Both the position numbers and the translations under genes were made by a program. Positions 1-7,241 of a stretch of 36,696 nucleotides of DNA are shown here, piece by piece (the stretch's first letter is position 1; every line of letters begins with the position of its first letter). The stretch is from positions 1 to 36,696 of the forward strand of contig CALJMO010000006.1 in NCBI GenBank assembly GCA_937982065.1, in the 5' to 3' direction. This DNA is from an uncultured Collinsella sp. (lineage in GTDB: Bacteria > Actinomycetota > Coriobacteriia > Coriobacteriales > Coriobacteriaceae). Under the pieces are notes generated by a model. The model saw only the letters and a list, made by a program, of their open reading frames with translations, was not told the DNA's origin and did no database searches.

Positions 1-62
1 GCTGCGGAAACGCGGGGTCCGTTCAGGCTGTTGCGTTGAGATTGAAAATCAACCTCCCAGTC

Positions 63-80
63 ATTGGGGACGCCCCCAAT
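63..80. other. Small hairpin in the gene-free left edge
   Basis: Stem ATTGGGG (63-69) pairs with CCCCAAT (74-80) around a four-base loop. No U-tract follows on either strand. Nothing in positions 1-124 looks like a gene; the short plus-strand frames that run through 36-270 overlap the structured repeat at 125-264 and have no ribosome-binding site. The hairpin may belong to the 3' region of a gene outside the window. Confidence 0.3.
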
Positions 81-124
81 CACTACCGGCAACGGAAACG
101 CCGATGTTTTGGTAACGACAGCGA

Positions 125-264
125 AAACCCGCCAGAGCGAGCAAGGTGCCTTGAAGCAAGGCGGCATAGATCTTTTGATCATGCCGCCGAAGCTGAAAGG
201 CAGATTGCCGCTCTGGCGGGTTTGCAGCGTCGAGCCGTTACGCCGTTCGGTAGAACGGCGTAAC
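125..264. repeat. Composite structured element, copy A (downstream of rpoD)
   Basis: Two hairpins. The large one has perfect 15-bp outer arms (AAACCCGCCAGAGCG at 125-139, complement at 209-223), a middle helix GCAAGGTGCCTT (141-152) with AAGGCAGATTGC (197-208), and an inner hairpin GGCGGCAT…ATGCCGCC (160-188) closed by a TTTT loop. GA (153-154) faces GA (195-196) beside the middle helix, a possible tandem G-A pair. A linker GCAGCGTCGAGC (224-235) leads to a short perfect hairpin GTTACGCCGTTC/GAACGGCGTAAC (237-264) that begins three bases past the rpoD stop and lacks a U-tract. The linker and architecture recur at 22587-22723, and the large hairpin core recurs at 14897-14990. Confidence 0.75.
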
Positions 265-266
265 CC

Positions 267-1613
267 CTAAGACTCAATATAGTCTTTGAGCTTGCTGGAG
301 CGGCTGGGGTGACGGAGCTTGGCCAGGGTCTTGGACTCGATCTGACGGATGCGCTCACGCGTGACGCCAAACTCGCGGCCGACTTCCTCGAGCGTACGGG
401 GATGTCCGTCAACAAGGCCAAAGCGCAGCTCGATAACCTTGCGCTCACGATCGGCAAGCGAGTCGAGCACCTGGGTGAGCTGCTCCTGCAGCATGGAGAA
501 GCTGGCGGCATCGGGCGGAACGATAGCCTGGGAGTCCTCGATGAAGTCGCCCAGCTGGGAATCCTCTTCCTCGCCGATAGGGGTCTCGAGCGACACGGGC
601 TCCTGCGAAATCTTCTGGATCTCGCGGACGCGGTCGGCACTCATGTCCATCTCGGCACCGATCTCCTCGGGGGTCGGATCGCGACCCAGGTCCTGGAGAA
701 GCTGGCGCTGCACGCGAACGAGTTTGTTGATGGTCTCGACCATGTGCACGGGAATACGGATGGTACGGGCCTGGTCGGCGATAGCGCGCGTGATGGCCTG
801 ACGGATCCACCACGTGGCGTACGTGGAGAACTTAAAGCCCTTCTGGTAGTCGAACTTCTCGACGGCGCGGATCAGACCGAGGTTGCCCTCCTGGATCAGG
901 TCCAAGAACAGCATGCCGCGACCGACGTAGCGCTTGGCGATGGAGACGACCAGACGCAGGTTGGCGCTGATGAGCGCCTGCTTGGCCTCGAGACCCACGT
1001 TCTCGATACGGGTCAGGCGACGTATCTCGGCGCGGGTAAGCTCGATCTCGCCCGCCTCGGCGGCCTCGAGCTTCTCGGTGGCATCGAGACCGGCCTCGAT
1101 CTTCATGGCCAGATCGACCTCTTCGGAGGCGGTCAGCAGGTCGACCTTACCGATCTCCTTAAGGTACATACGAACCGGGTCACCGGTCAGCATCACCGTG
1201 GAGGCATCGATGCCGCGCACGCGCGAGCGCGAACGGGACGTACGCACGGTGCGCTTCTTCTTGCTCTTGGAAGAACCCATCTCGGCGTCGGCCTGACGGG
1301 CCATCTTAAGCTCGTGATCGTCGAGTGAACCGGAATCGTGCTCGTCGTCATCGAAATCATCGGTATCGCTATCGTTATCGTCATCTTCGACGCCCATGGG
1401 AGCGTCGTCGTTTCCGCTCGCGGAGATAATCTGGATGCCGCTGTTGCGCAGCGCGGAATACACCGCGTTGAGTTGCTCGTCAGATACATCGATATCCTTC
1501 AGGGCGACCTGAATCTCGTCCTCGGTTACCGAAGTCCTGTTTGAGCCGTTGCCCATGAGCTTTGCAACGTAGGATTCCAGCCCAGTACCCGTGCTCTCAG
1601 TCTTTTTTGGCAC
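267..1613 (-). CDS. rpoD: Primary RNA polymerase sigma factor (sigma-70/SigA)
   Basis: The 448-residue product is the housekeeping sigma factor that directs RNA polymerase to -10/-35 promoters. Region 1.1 lies in the first 70 residues, followed by a very acidic linker (about 73-98) and a basic KSKKKR stretch. Region 1.2 starts near DPVRMYLKEIG. Region 2 contains NLRLVVSIAKRY and the promoter-melting segment KFSTYATWWIRQAI. The region 4 helix-turn-helix TLEEVGREFGVTRERIRQIE lies near the C-terminus, which ends in the usual SSKLKDYIES-type tail. The start is GTG with a GGGAG site five to six bases upstream. It is the last gene of the rimP-to-rpoD run, with a 110-bp gap after dnaG that may hold an extra promoter. 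Confidence 0.98.
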   Translation of the reverse strand: MPKKTESTGTGLESYVAKLMGNGSNRTSVTEDEIQVALKDIDVSDEQLNAVYSALRNSGIQIISASGNDDAPMGVEDDDNDSDTDDFDDDEHDSGSLDDHELKMARQADAEMGSSKSKKKRTVRTSRSRSRVRGIDASTVMLTGDPVRMYLKEIGKVDLLTASEEVDLAMKIEAGLDATEKLEAAEAGEIELTRAEIRRLTRIENVGLEAKQALISANLRLVVSIAKRYVGRGMLFLDLIQEGNLGLIRAVEKFDYQKGFKFSTYATWWIRQAITRAIADQARTIRIPVHMVETINKLVRVQRQLLQDLGRDPTPEEIGAEMDMSADRVREIQKISQEPVSLETPIGEEEDSQLGDFIEDSQAIVPPDAASFSMLQEQLTQVLDSLADRERKVIELRFGLVDGHPRTLEEVGREFGVTRERIRQIESKTLAKLRHPSRSSKLKDYIES

Positions 1614-1645
1614 AGATTCTCCCTTCGTAGTCCACAGGACTCAAT

Positions 1646-1654
1646 ACTTTAGCA
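1646..1654 (-). promoter_or_regulatory. Possible extended -10 promoter before rpoD
   Basis: On the minus strand TGCTAAAGT reads as a TGn-extended -10 element about 33 bases upstream of the rpoD GTG. No good -35 is seen at the proper distance. The 110-bp dnaG-rpoD gap is the widest in this operon, which fits an internal promoter, but the call is weak. Confidence 0.3.
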
Positions 1655-1723
1655 CACACATGGACGTCTATACCCAAAATAAAGACAGGATATAGGCGAG
1701 AATACGCTGGTTGACCACAACAT

Positions 1724-3838
1724 CTAGGCCTGATCGGCGTCCGTGGTCTCCAAACCGATCAAACGGAACGGGTCGGCCACGCCTCCGATCGACTTTTGGA
1801 GCTCGCGCTGGCGCTGTGAATCTTGCACCGCCTGCACAGTCAGCACGCGACGGTCCTCATCGTCGAGTGAACGGTCCTGACGCAACTTGGCCTGCGCAGC
1901 TCGCATGCGACGTTTGATGGTGTAGAGCTCGAGCGTATCGAGCATAAAGACGATGTTCGTCTCGGTCGGGTGCTTACTCGTTGCCGAAATGCGCCCGGCG
2001 CTGACAAGCGACGCCGCCTCGGGACACACCGCGCGCGCCGCATCCATGCAGGCAGCAGGATCGGTGCCCGGCGGCGTCGCGAGCACGGCCCACGCAATGG
2101 ACTCGTGACGCGGGTCGACCCACTCGATAGAACAAATGCGATCGGCATACGTGCGGAACAGATCGGGGTAGCTCGTGAGCATCGTCAGCAGCTCGCGCTC
2201 CCCCGCCAGGGATTTCCGCTCCAGATCGGTCAAAACGATCGGCATCGACGGAGCCGCCGCCGCGCTTGAACCATCGGCAACGGGCGCCGCGCTTTCCATC
2301 CCCGCTGGCACATCGATTGGCGGCAGATCCTCGTCGGCCTCCACCGGTGTCGCCCCATAGGCATCAAGCGGAACGTAGTCGTACGGGTCCTCCTCGACCG
2401 GTGCGGACACCGGCGGCGTCGCACCCGCGGCCCAGGCACCGCGAGACGTCCCCTGCGAACCAGACGCCCGACCGCCCGCGCTGCCCGAGCGCTCAGCTTG
2501 CACGCGTTGACGCTCGTAGTTCTGCTCACGGCGGCGCTCGGCATCCTCGCGCTTGGCGACATCGCGAAACACACGGCCCGAGCTCGCGCGCACGGTCTCC
2601 AGGTCCAAACCCAACAGATCGGCAATCTGGATAAAGTACGTGTCGATCATATAGCTGTCACGTAGCGGATAGATGAGCGTCAGCGCGTCCTCGAGCGCTT
2701 TGGCGCGACCGCCCGGTGTGGTAATGTCGCTCGACTCCTGTAGCGAACGGTACACAAAGTCCATGAGGGGCTCGGCGGCATCGATGCGCGCTTGCAGTGC
2801 CTCGCCACCATGCGCCGTGATGAACTCCATGGGGTCGTTGCCGTCGGGAAGCACCACGCAGCGAAGATCCATCGAATCCTGCTCGATAAACTGAATCGCG
2901 CGACGGGCAGCCTTTTGACCGGCAGCGTCGCCATCGAACATATATACAATGCGCTTGGCAAAACGAGTGAGTGTCTTAACGTGATGTTCCGTCAGCGCCG
3001 TGCCCAGCGTGGCGACAACGTTTTTGATCCCTGCCTCCCAGCAGGCGATGCAGTCGGTATAGCCTTCCACCACGATGGCGGTATCCTGCGCGACGATAAA
3101 CTCCTTGGCCCAGTTAAAGCCATAGAGGTTTCGTTTTTTATGAAACACGCTCGTCTCGGCGGTGTTGAGGTACTTGGGCTGACCATCGCCCATGATGCGC
3201 CCGCCAAAGGCGATATTGTGACCCTGCTCATCAAAGATGGGAAACATCACGCGGTCGTAAAAGCGGTCGGCAAGCTGTCCGCGTCCACGGCTAACGGCAA
3301 CGTTGGCGTCGATCATCTCCTGCGGGGTAAAACCCGCCTGGGACAGGTGCGACACCAGCGCGTTGCGGCCCGGCGCGAAGCCCAGGCAGTAGCGGCGGCA
3401 GACGTCGCCACCCATGCCGCGGCTGGCGAAGTACTCGCGCGGACGGCTGTCCTTACCGCGCATAAGCATGGTGTGGTAGAACTGAGCCGTCTCAGCGCAC
3501 AGGTCATAGATGCGGGCACGCTTGGTGCCTCGATCGCGCTGCGCACCGGTATCGTGCAGTTCAATGCCCGCACGGTCGGCCAAATAACGGATCGACTCGG
3601 GAAAACTCAGGTTCTCGCGCTTCATGATATAGGTGAAGACGTCGCCGCCCTCGCCGCAGCCAAAGCAGTGCCACACCTGCGTAGAAGGGATAATGTGAAA
3701 CGAGGGGGTCTTTTCGCCATGAAACGGGCAGCAGCCCCAAAACTCATGGCCGCGGGGCTTGAGCTCAACCGTTTCCTGCACGATGGCAACCAGGTCCGAC
3801 GCCGCGCGTACCTGATCTTTTTCCTCATCGCTAATCAC
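1724..3838 (-). CDS. dnaG: DNA primase
   Basis: The 704-residue product synthesises RNA primers for replication. The N-terminal CHC2 zinc-binding domain shows C37-x2-H40-x17-C58-x2-C61. The primase core follows, and the Toprim fold shows the glutamate motif IVVEGYTDCIACWEAG and the aspartate motif VYMFDGDAAGQKAA. A long Ala/Pro-rich linker (roughly 440-530) precedes the C-terminal helicase-interaction region, which makes the protein longer than the roughly 600-residue Firmicutes enzymes. The start is GTG (3836-3838) and overlaps the end of ribF by eight bases, implying translational coupling. dnaG sits directly before rpoD, the classic pairing of primase and sigma factor. Confidence 0.97.
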   Translation of the reverse strand: MISDEEKDQVRAASDLVAIVQETVELKPRGHEFWGCCPFHGEKTPSFHIIPSTQVWHCFGCGEGGDVFTYIMKRENLSFPESIRYLADRAGIELHDTGAQRDRGTKRARIYDLCAETAQFYHTMLMRGKDSRPREYFASRGMGGDVCRRYCLGFAPGRNALVSHLSQAGFTPQEMIDANVAVSRGRGQLADRFYDRVMFPIFDEQGHNIAFGGRIMGDGQPKYLNTAETSVFHKKRNLYGFNWAKEFIVAQDTAIVVEGYTDCIACWEAGIKNVVATLGTALTEHHVKTLTRFAKRIVYMFDGDAAGQKAARRAIQFIEQDSMDLRCVVLPDGNDPMEFITAHGGEALQARIDAAEPLMDFVYRSLQESSDITTPGGRAKALEDALTLIYPLRDSYMIDTYFIQIADLLGLDLETVRASSGRVFRDVAKREDAERRREQNYERQRVQAERSGSAGGRASGSQGTSRGAWAAGATPPVSAPVEEDPYDYVPLDAYGATPVEADEDLPPIDVPAGMESAAPVADGSSAAAAPSMPIVLTDLERKSLAGERELLTMLTSYPDLFRTYADRICSIEWVDPRHESIAWAVLATPPGTDPAACMDAARAVCPEAASLVSAGRISATSKHPTETNIVFMLDTLELYTIKRRMRAAQAKLRQDRSLDDEDRRVLTVQAVQDSQRQRELQKSIGGVADPFRLIGLETTDADQA

Positions 3839-4838
3839 GGATACTCACCCCCTGCTCACCCAAGTTATGAAGAATATCGTCGATATTACCCTCGACGGTC
3901 GCGATCAACTCGTCCAGGGAATCGAACACGCGAGACGGACGCAGCCAGCGCGTAAACGCCAGCGACACCGAGGCGCCATACAGGTCGCCCGCATAGCCGA
4001 TCAAGTTGGCCTCGAGATGCGCCGAGGCGGCATCATCGGCATAGGTCGGCGGCAGGCCGACATTAACGGCAGCGGGCCATACGGTATCGTCGACCAGCAC
4101 CAGACCCTCATAGACGCCATCGGCAGGCACCTGGATGCCGTCGGGCACCTGGATGTTTGCCGTGGGAAAGCCCATGTCGGAGCCCTCGTGACGGCCAGCC
4201 GCCACAACGCCGCGCAGCATATAGGGACGGCCGAGAAGCTCGGCAGCCAGCTCCACATGACCCTGACCCAGCTCATGGCGGACGCGCGTGGCGCAGACGG
4301 TCTGCCCGTTAACGCAGAGCAGGTCGTGACCGTAAACGTCAACCCCACGCTCAGCGCCCCAGGCGCGCATCTCGGCAACGCCCGAAGCGCCGCCGCGGCC
4401 GAGCCTAAAGTCGCTGCCGACACGAATGGAGCGAATGTCGACAACGCGCGACAAAAGCGCCAGAAACCCGACATGGTCGAGTGCCGCCACGGCAGACGTA
4501 AAGGGAACGGCCACCACCGCATCGACCCCGGTTTGGGCCAGGGCATGCAGGCGGTCAGCCGTCGTCATCAATTTTTGAGCGGGCGAAGGACTCACCACGA
4601 CGTCCGGGTCAGGATCGAAAGTAATCACGACCGCTTTGCTGCCGTGATCATGCGCATCGCGAATAACCGCATCGATCAGCTCTTGGTGCCCACGATGTAC
4701 GCCATCAAACACGCCAATGGCGATTGAAGCGGCACCCAAGAACTCGCACCCATCAAATGCATCGGCAGAAACGATAGGGGCCTCATCCAACTCACCCGCG
4801 AAAAAGATACGCGCGAGCTCGTGAGGCGCCAGCATCAT
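3831..4838 (-). CDS. ribF: Bifunctional riboflavin kinase/FAD synthetase
   Basis: The 335-residue product converts riboflavin to FMN and then FAD. The N-terminal FAD synthetase half carries the nucleotidyltransferase motif AIGVFDGVHRGHQELI and a VGSDFRLGRGG segment. The C-terminal riboflavin kinase half carries MGFPTANIQV and the internal YEGLVLVDDTVWPAAVNVG segment. The truB stop overlaps the first of two adjacent ATG codons (ATGATG), so the start at 4838 gives a stop-start overlap. ribF follows truB in many bacteria. Confidence 0.96.
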   Translation of the reverse strand: MMLAPHELARIFFAGELDEAPIVSADAFDGCEFLGAASIAIGVFDGVHRGHQELIDAVIRDAHDHGSKAVVITFDPDPDVVVSPSPAQKLMTTADRLHALAQTGVDAVVAVPFTSAVAALDHVGFLALLSRVVDIRSIRVGSDFRLGRGGASGVAEMRAWGAERGVDVYGHDLLCVNGQTVCATRVRHELGQGHVELAAELLGRPYMLRGVVAAGRHEGSDMGFPTANIQVPDGIQVPADGVYEGLVLVDDTVWPAAVNVGLPPTYADDAASAHLEANLIGYAGDLYGASVSLAFTRWLRPSRVFDSLDELIATVEGNIDDILHNLGEQGVSIRD

Positions 4839-5767
4839 CGAACACCGCCGATCGCCTGCGGAAAGACGTGCTCCATCACAAAGCGGCCGCCCTCGATACG
4901 AGCAAGCGCCTTCAATCCCCCATCGAGCACGAGCGCGAACGGCGCCTTCGCCATATCGAAATCCGCAAGCGCGCGTTCAACGGGAATGCGGCGACCACAA
5001 AGCAGGTCGTCTGCAAGATTACCCGGCAAATCGACACGCGTGGCACCAAGGGCGGCGATGGGATCCAGAGCGAAGCCGACAGCGGACTCGGCAGAGAGTT
5101 CCTCAACCGCATGACAGGCGCCAATGGAAACCACGCCGGAGGCCGTACGGCGCAGCGCGGAAATATGCGCAGCACTATCGCAGGCGCGACCCAGATCGCG
5201 AGCAAGCGCACGAATGTAGGTGCCTTTGCTTACCGAAAAGGCCACGGTCCAGACGCACGTTTCGCCCTCGCCGCTCACGGCGATCAGGTCGGCGGCATAG
5301 ACCTCGACGGGGCGCGGAGGCAAGTCTACCGCATTGCCCTCGCGAGCACTCTTATAGGCACGAACGCCATTGACCGAGATGGCCGAAAAAGCTGGCGGCA
5401 CCTGCAACTGCGGGCCAAGCATAGCGGCCAGCTGCTCACGAGCGTAAGCGAGATCGTGCAGCTCGGGGGCAACGGGTACCGTGCGGACGGCCTCGCCCTC
5501 CGCGTCATCGGTATTGGTCTCGACGCCAAACGAAATGTCGGCGACATAGCTTTTGGTATCGAGGGTTAGCATGCCCAGCAGACGGGTCGCCTGGCCGACG
5601 CCCACCACCATGACACCCGAGGCCATGGGGTCGAGCGTACCGGCATGGCCGACGCGTCGCTCATGGAGGGCGCGTCGGCACTGCGATACCACGTCGTGGG
5701 ACGTACAGCCCACCGGCTTATCGACGGCGAGCAGCATATTCAATTGAGAAGGCGTACGACGAGCCAT
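4835..5767 (-). CDS. truB: tRNA pseudouridine-55 synthase
   Basis: The 310-residue product makes pseudouridine 55 in the T-loop of tRNAs. The catalytic motif GHAGTLDPMASGVMVVGVG is near residue 40 and contains the nucleophilic aspartate. It also shows the family's KSYVADISFGVETNTDDAEG segment and FSVSKGTYIRALARDLG. A PUA-like tail is shortened. It starts 15 bases after nrnA ends and overlaps ribF by four bases, within the ribosome-maturation operon. Confidence 0.97.
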   Translation of the reverse strand: MARRTPSQLNMLLAVDKPVGCTSHDVVSQCRRALHERRVGHAGTLDPMASGVMVVGVGQATRLLGMLTLDTKSYVADISFGVETNTDDAEGEAVRTVPVAPELHDLAYAREQLAAMLGPQLQVPPAFSAISVNGVRAYKSAREGNAVDLPPRPVEVYAADLIAVSGEGETCVWTVAFSVSKGTYIRALARDLGRACDSAAHISALRRTASGVVSIGACHAVEELSAESAVGFALDPIAALGATRVDLPGNLADDLLCGRRIPVERALADFDMAKAPFALVLDGGLKALARIEGGRFVMEHVFPQAIGGVR

Positions 5768-5782
5768 GTACCATCCAAAATG

Positions 5783-6826
5783 TTAGAGCTCGACGGTCAC
5801 CGAAGCGGGATCCTCCCCCACCAGCTCGGCCAGCATGGGAAGTGCCACGGCGAGCGTCTCGCGAATCGTTCCGTTGTTGGAAAAGCCGGCGGCGGCATGA
5901 TGCCCGCCACCGCCAAAGTTGGCAGCGATCTCGGACACATCGAGGTCACCCTTGGAGCGCAGGTTGCCGCGCACCTTGGTATCGCCCTCGATGCCCTTTA
6001 GGAACAGGCAGACCTCAACGCCCATCACCGAACGCACCACATCGACCAGACCGTCGCACTCATCCGAAGTGACGCCGCAGGCCTCGAGGTCGCTCTGGTA
6101 CGCATAACTATATGCCACACGACCGTGCGCCACGGTCTTGATACGACCCATAACGATGGACTTGAGATGCAAGAACTCTACGCGCATGCTCTGGTAGACC
6201 TCGAGCGCGACGCGCGCCGGATCGGCACCGTGCGCGACCAGGCGCGAGGCGGCATGGAACGCAGCAGCATCGGCGTTTTGGTACTGAAAACGACCGGTAT
6301 CGGTCACCAGGCCGCACAGCAGGCAGGTCGCGACACCGTTGCGAGCCACAATGCCGCAATTGTCTAAAAAGCGGTCGATGATCATGGCGCAGGCCGCGGC
6401 GCCGACGCACCTCAGGCTCAGCTCGGCAAATTCCTCACGCGCCGGATGGTGATCGAAGCACACCACATGAGACGAGCGGCGGAGCACCTCAGCGGAGTTG
6501 TTCAGACGCTCGACGACCGGCACGTCCACCGAGATGAAAAGGTCCGGATTGCCGGTATACGCAGATGCGGGCACCAGACGGTCGGCGCCCTCCATAAAGC
6601 GGTAGATGCGCGGAACCGGGTCATCGTCTGCCAGCAGCAGGGCAATGTCCTTGTTGGGGAAAAACTTCATAAGCGATAAGCCCAGACCCAGCACGGAGCC
6701 CAGGGCGTCACCATCGGGAGACGTATGTCCCGAAATCGCAATGGAGGACGCACCCTCGATGAGCTCGAGGATGCGTCGCTGAATATCTGCAGACTCGCAC
6801 GATGCGAGGTCGGCGGAATTACTCAT
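5783..6826 (-). CDS. nrnA: DHH/DHHA1 phosphoesterase, NrnA-type oligoribonuclease
   Basis: The 347-residue product belongs to the DHH superfamily that degrades nanoRNA and 3'-phosphoadenosine 5'-phosphate, and in some members pApA or pGpG. Metal-binding motifs are SGHTSPDGDALGS near residue 35, ISVDVP, CFDHHP and GLVTDTGRFQYQ. The C-terminal DHHA1 domain ends with FGGGGHHAAAGF, which binds the nucleotide phosphate. It overlaps rbfA by eight bases and precedes truB, the usual order in Gram-positives. If it can hydrolyse pGpG it could matter to c-di-GMP turnover, relevant to PelD in this window; that link is speculation. Confidence 0.93.
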   Translation of the reverse strand: MSNSADLASCESADIQRRILELIEGASSIAISGHTSPDGDALGSVLGLGLSLMKFFPNKDIALLLADDDPVPRIYRFMEGADRLVPASAYTGNPDLFISVDVPVVERLNNSAEVLRRSSHVVCFDHHPAREEFAELSLRCVGAAACAMIIDRFLDNCGIVARNGVATCLLCGLVTDTGRFQYQNADAAAFHAASRLVAHGADPARVALEVYQSMRVEFLHLKSIVMGRIKTVAHGRVAYSYAYQSDLEACGVTSDECDGLVDVVRSVMGVEVCLFLKGIEGDTKVRGNLRSKGDLDVSEIAANFGGGGHHAAAGFSNNGTIRETLAVALPMLAELVGEDPASVTVEL

Positions 6827-7229
6827 CTAAAGCTGCCTCCTGGGCGGCATCCGCTATGGGATAGCCGTCCTCGTCCTTTTCGATCGCAAGCGTGGCGGGA
6901 ACGTTTTCCAGCGCGCGCGTGATGCGCTCGGCCTCATCGGTCGAGCGATCGATGCGAAAATCGAGCTCGGGCGTGACGCGCCAATCGAGCGAGCGGGCCA
7001 ACAGGCTACGAATGCGGCCCTTGGCGCTGGCGAGCGCCTCCATGACCTCCTCGTAGCGGCTCGCGTCGCACGACACGTACACGCGCGCGAACGAACGGTC
7101 CACCGCGACCTCGACCGCGGTCAAGGTGACCAGGTCGAGACGCGGATCGGAAACCTCAAAGAGCAGGATATAACCGAGCTTCTCGCGAAGCTGCTCGCCC
7201 AGACGGCGGGTTGCCTGCGTTTGCTTCAT
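6819..7229 (-). CDS. rbfA: 30S ribosome-binding factor A
   Basis: The 136-residue product is a late 30S maturation factor that binds near the 16S rRNA 5' helix. It shows the KH-type fold sequence with RLGEQLREKLGYILLFEVSDPRL-like start (about residues 9-30), the RVYVSCDASRYEEVMEAL segment and the conserved PELDFRIDRSTDEAERI stretch. The acidic tail after residue 118 is a little longer than usual. It lies 12 bases after infB and overlaps nrnA by eight bases. Confidence 0.95.
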   Translation of the reverse strand: MKQTQATRRLGEQLREKLGYILLFEVSDPRLDLVTLTAVEVAVDRSFARVYVSCDASRYEEVMEALASAKGRIRSLLARSLDWRVTPELDFRIDRSTDEAERITRALENVPATLAIEKDEDGYPIADAAQEAALDE

Positions 7230-7241
7230 AGCGCTACCCCC

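Noticed and set aside
36..270. Two short plus-strand frames at the left edge
   Set aside because: They run through the structured repeat at 125-264, and their sequence is explained by its palindromes.
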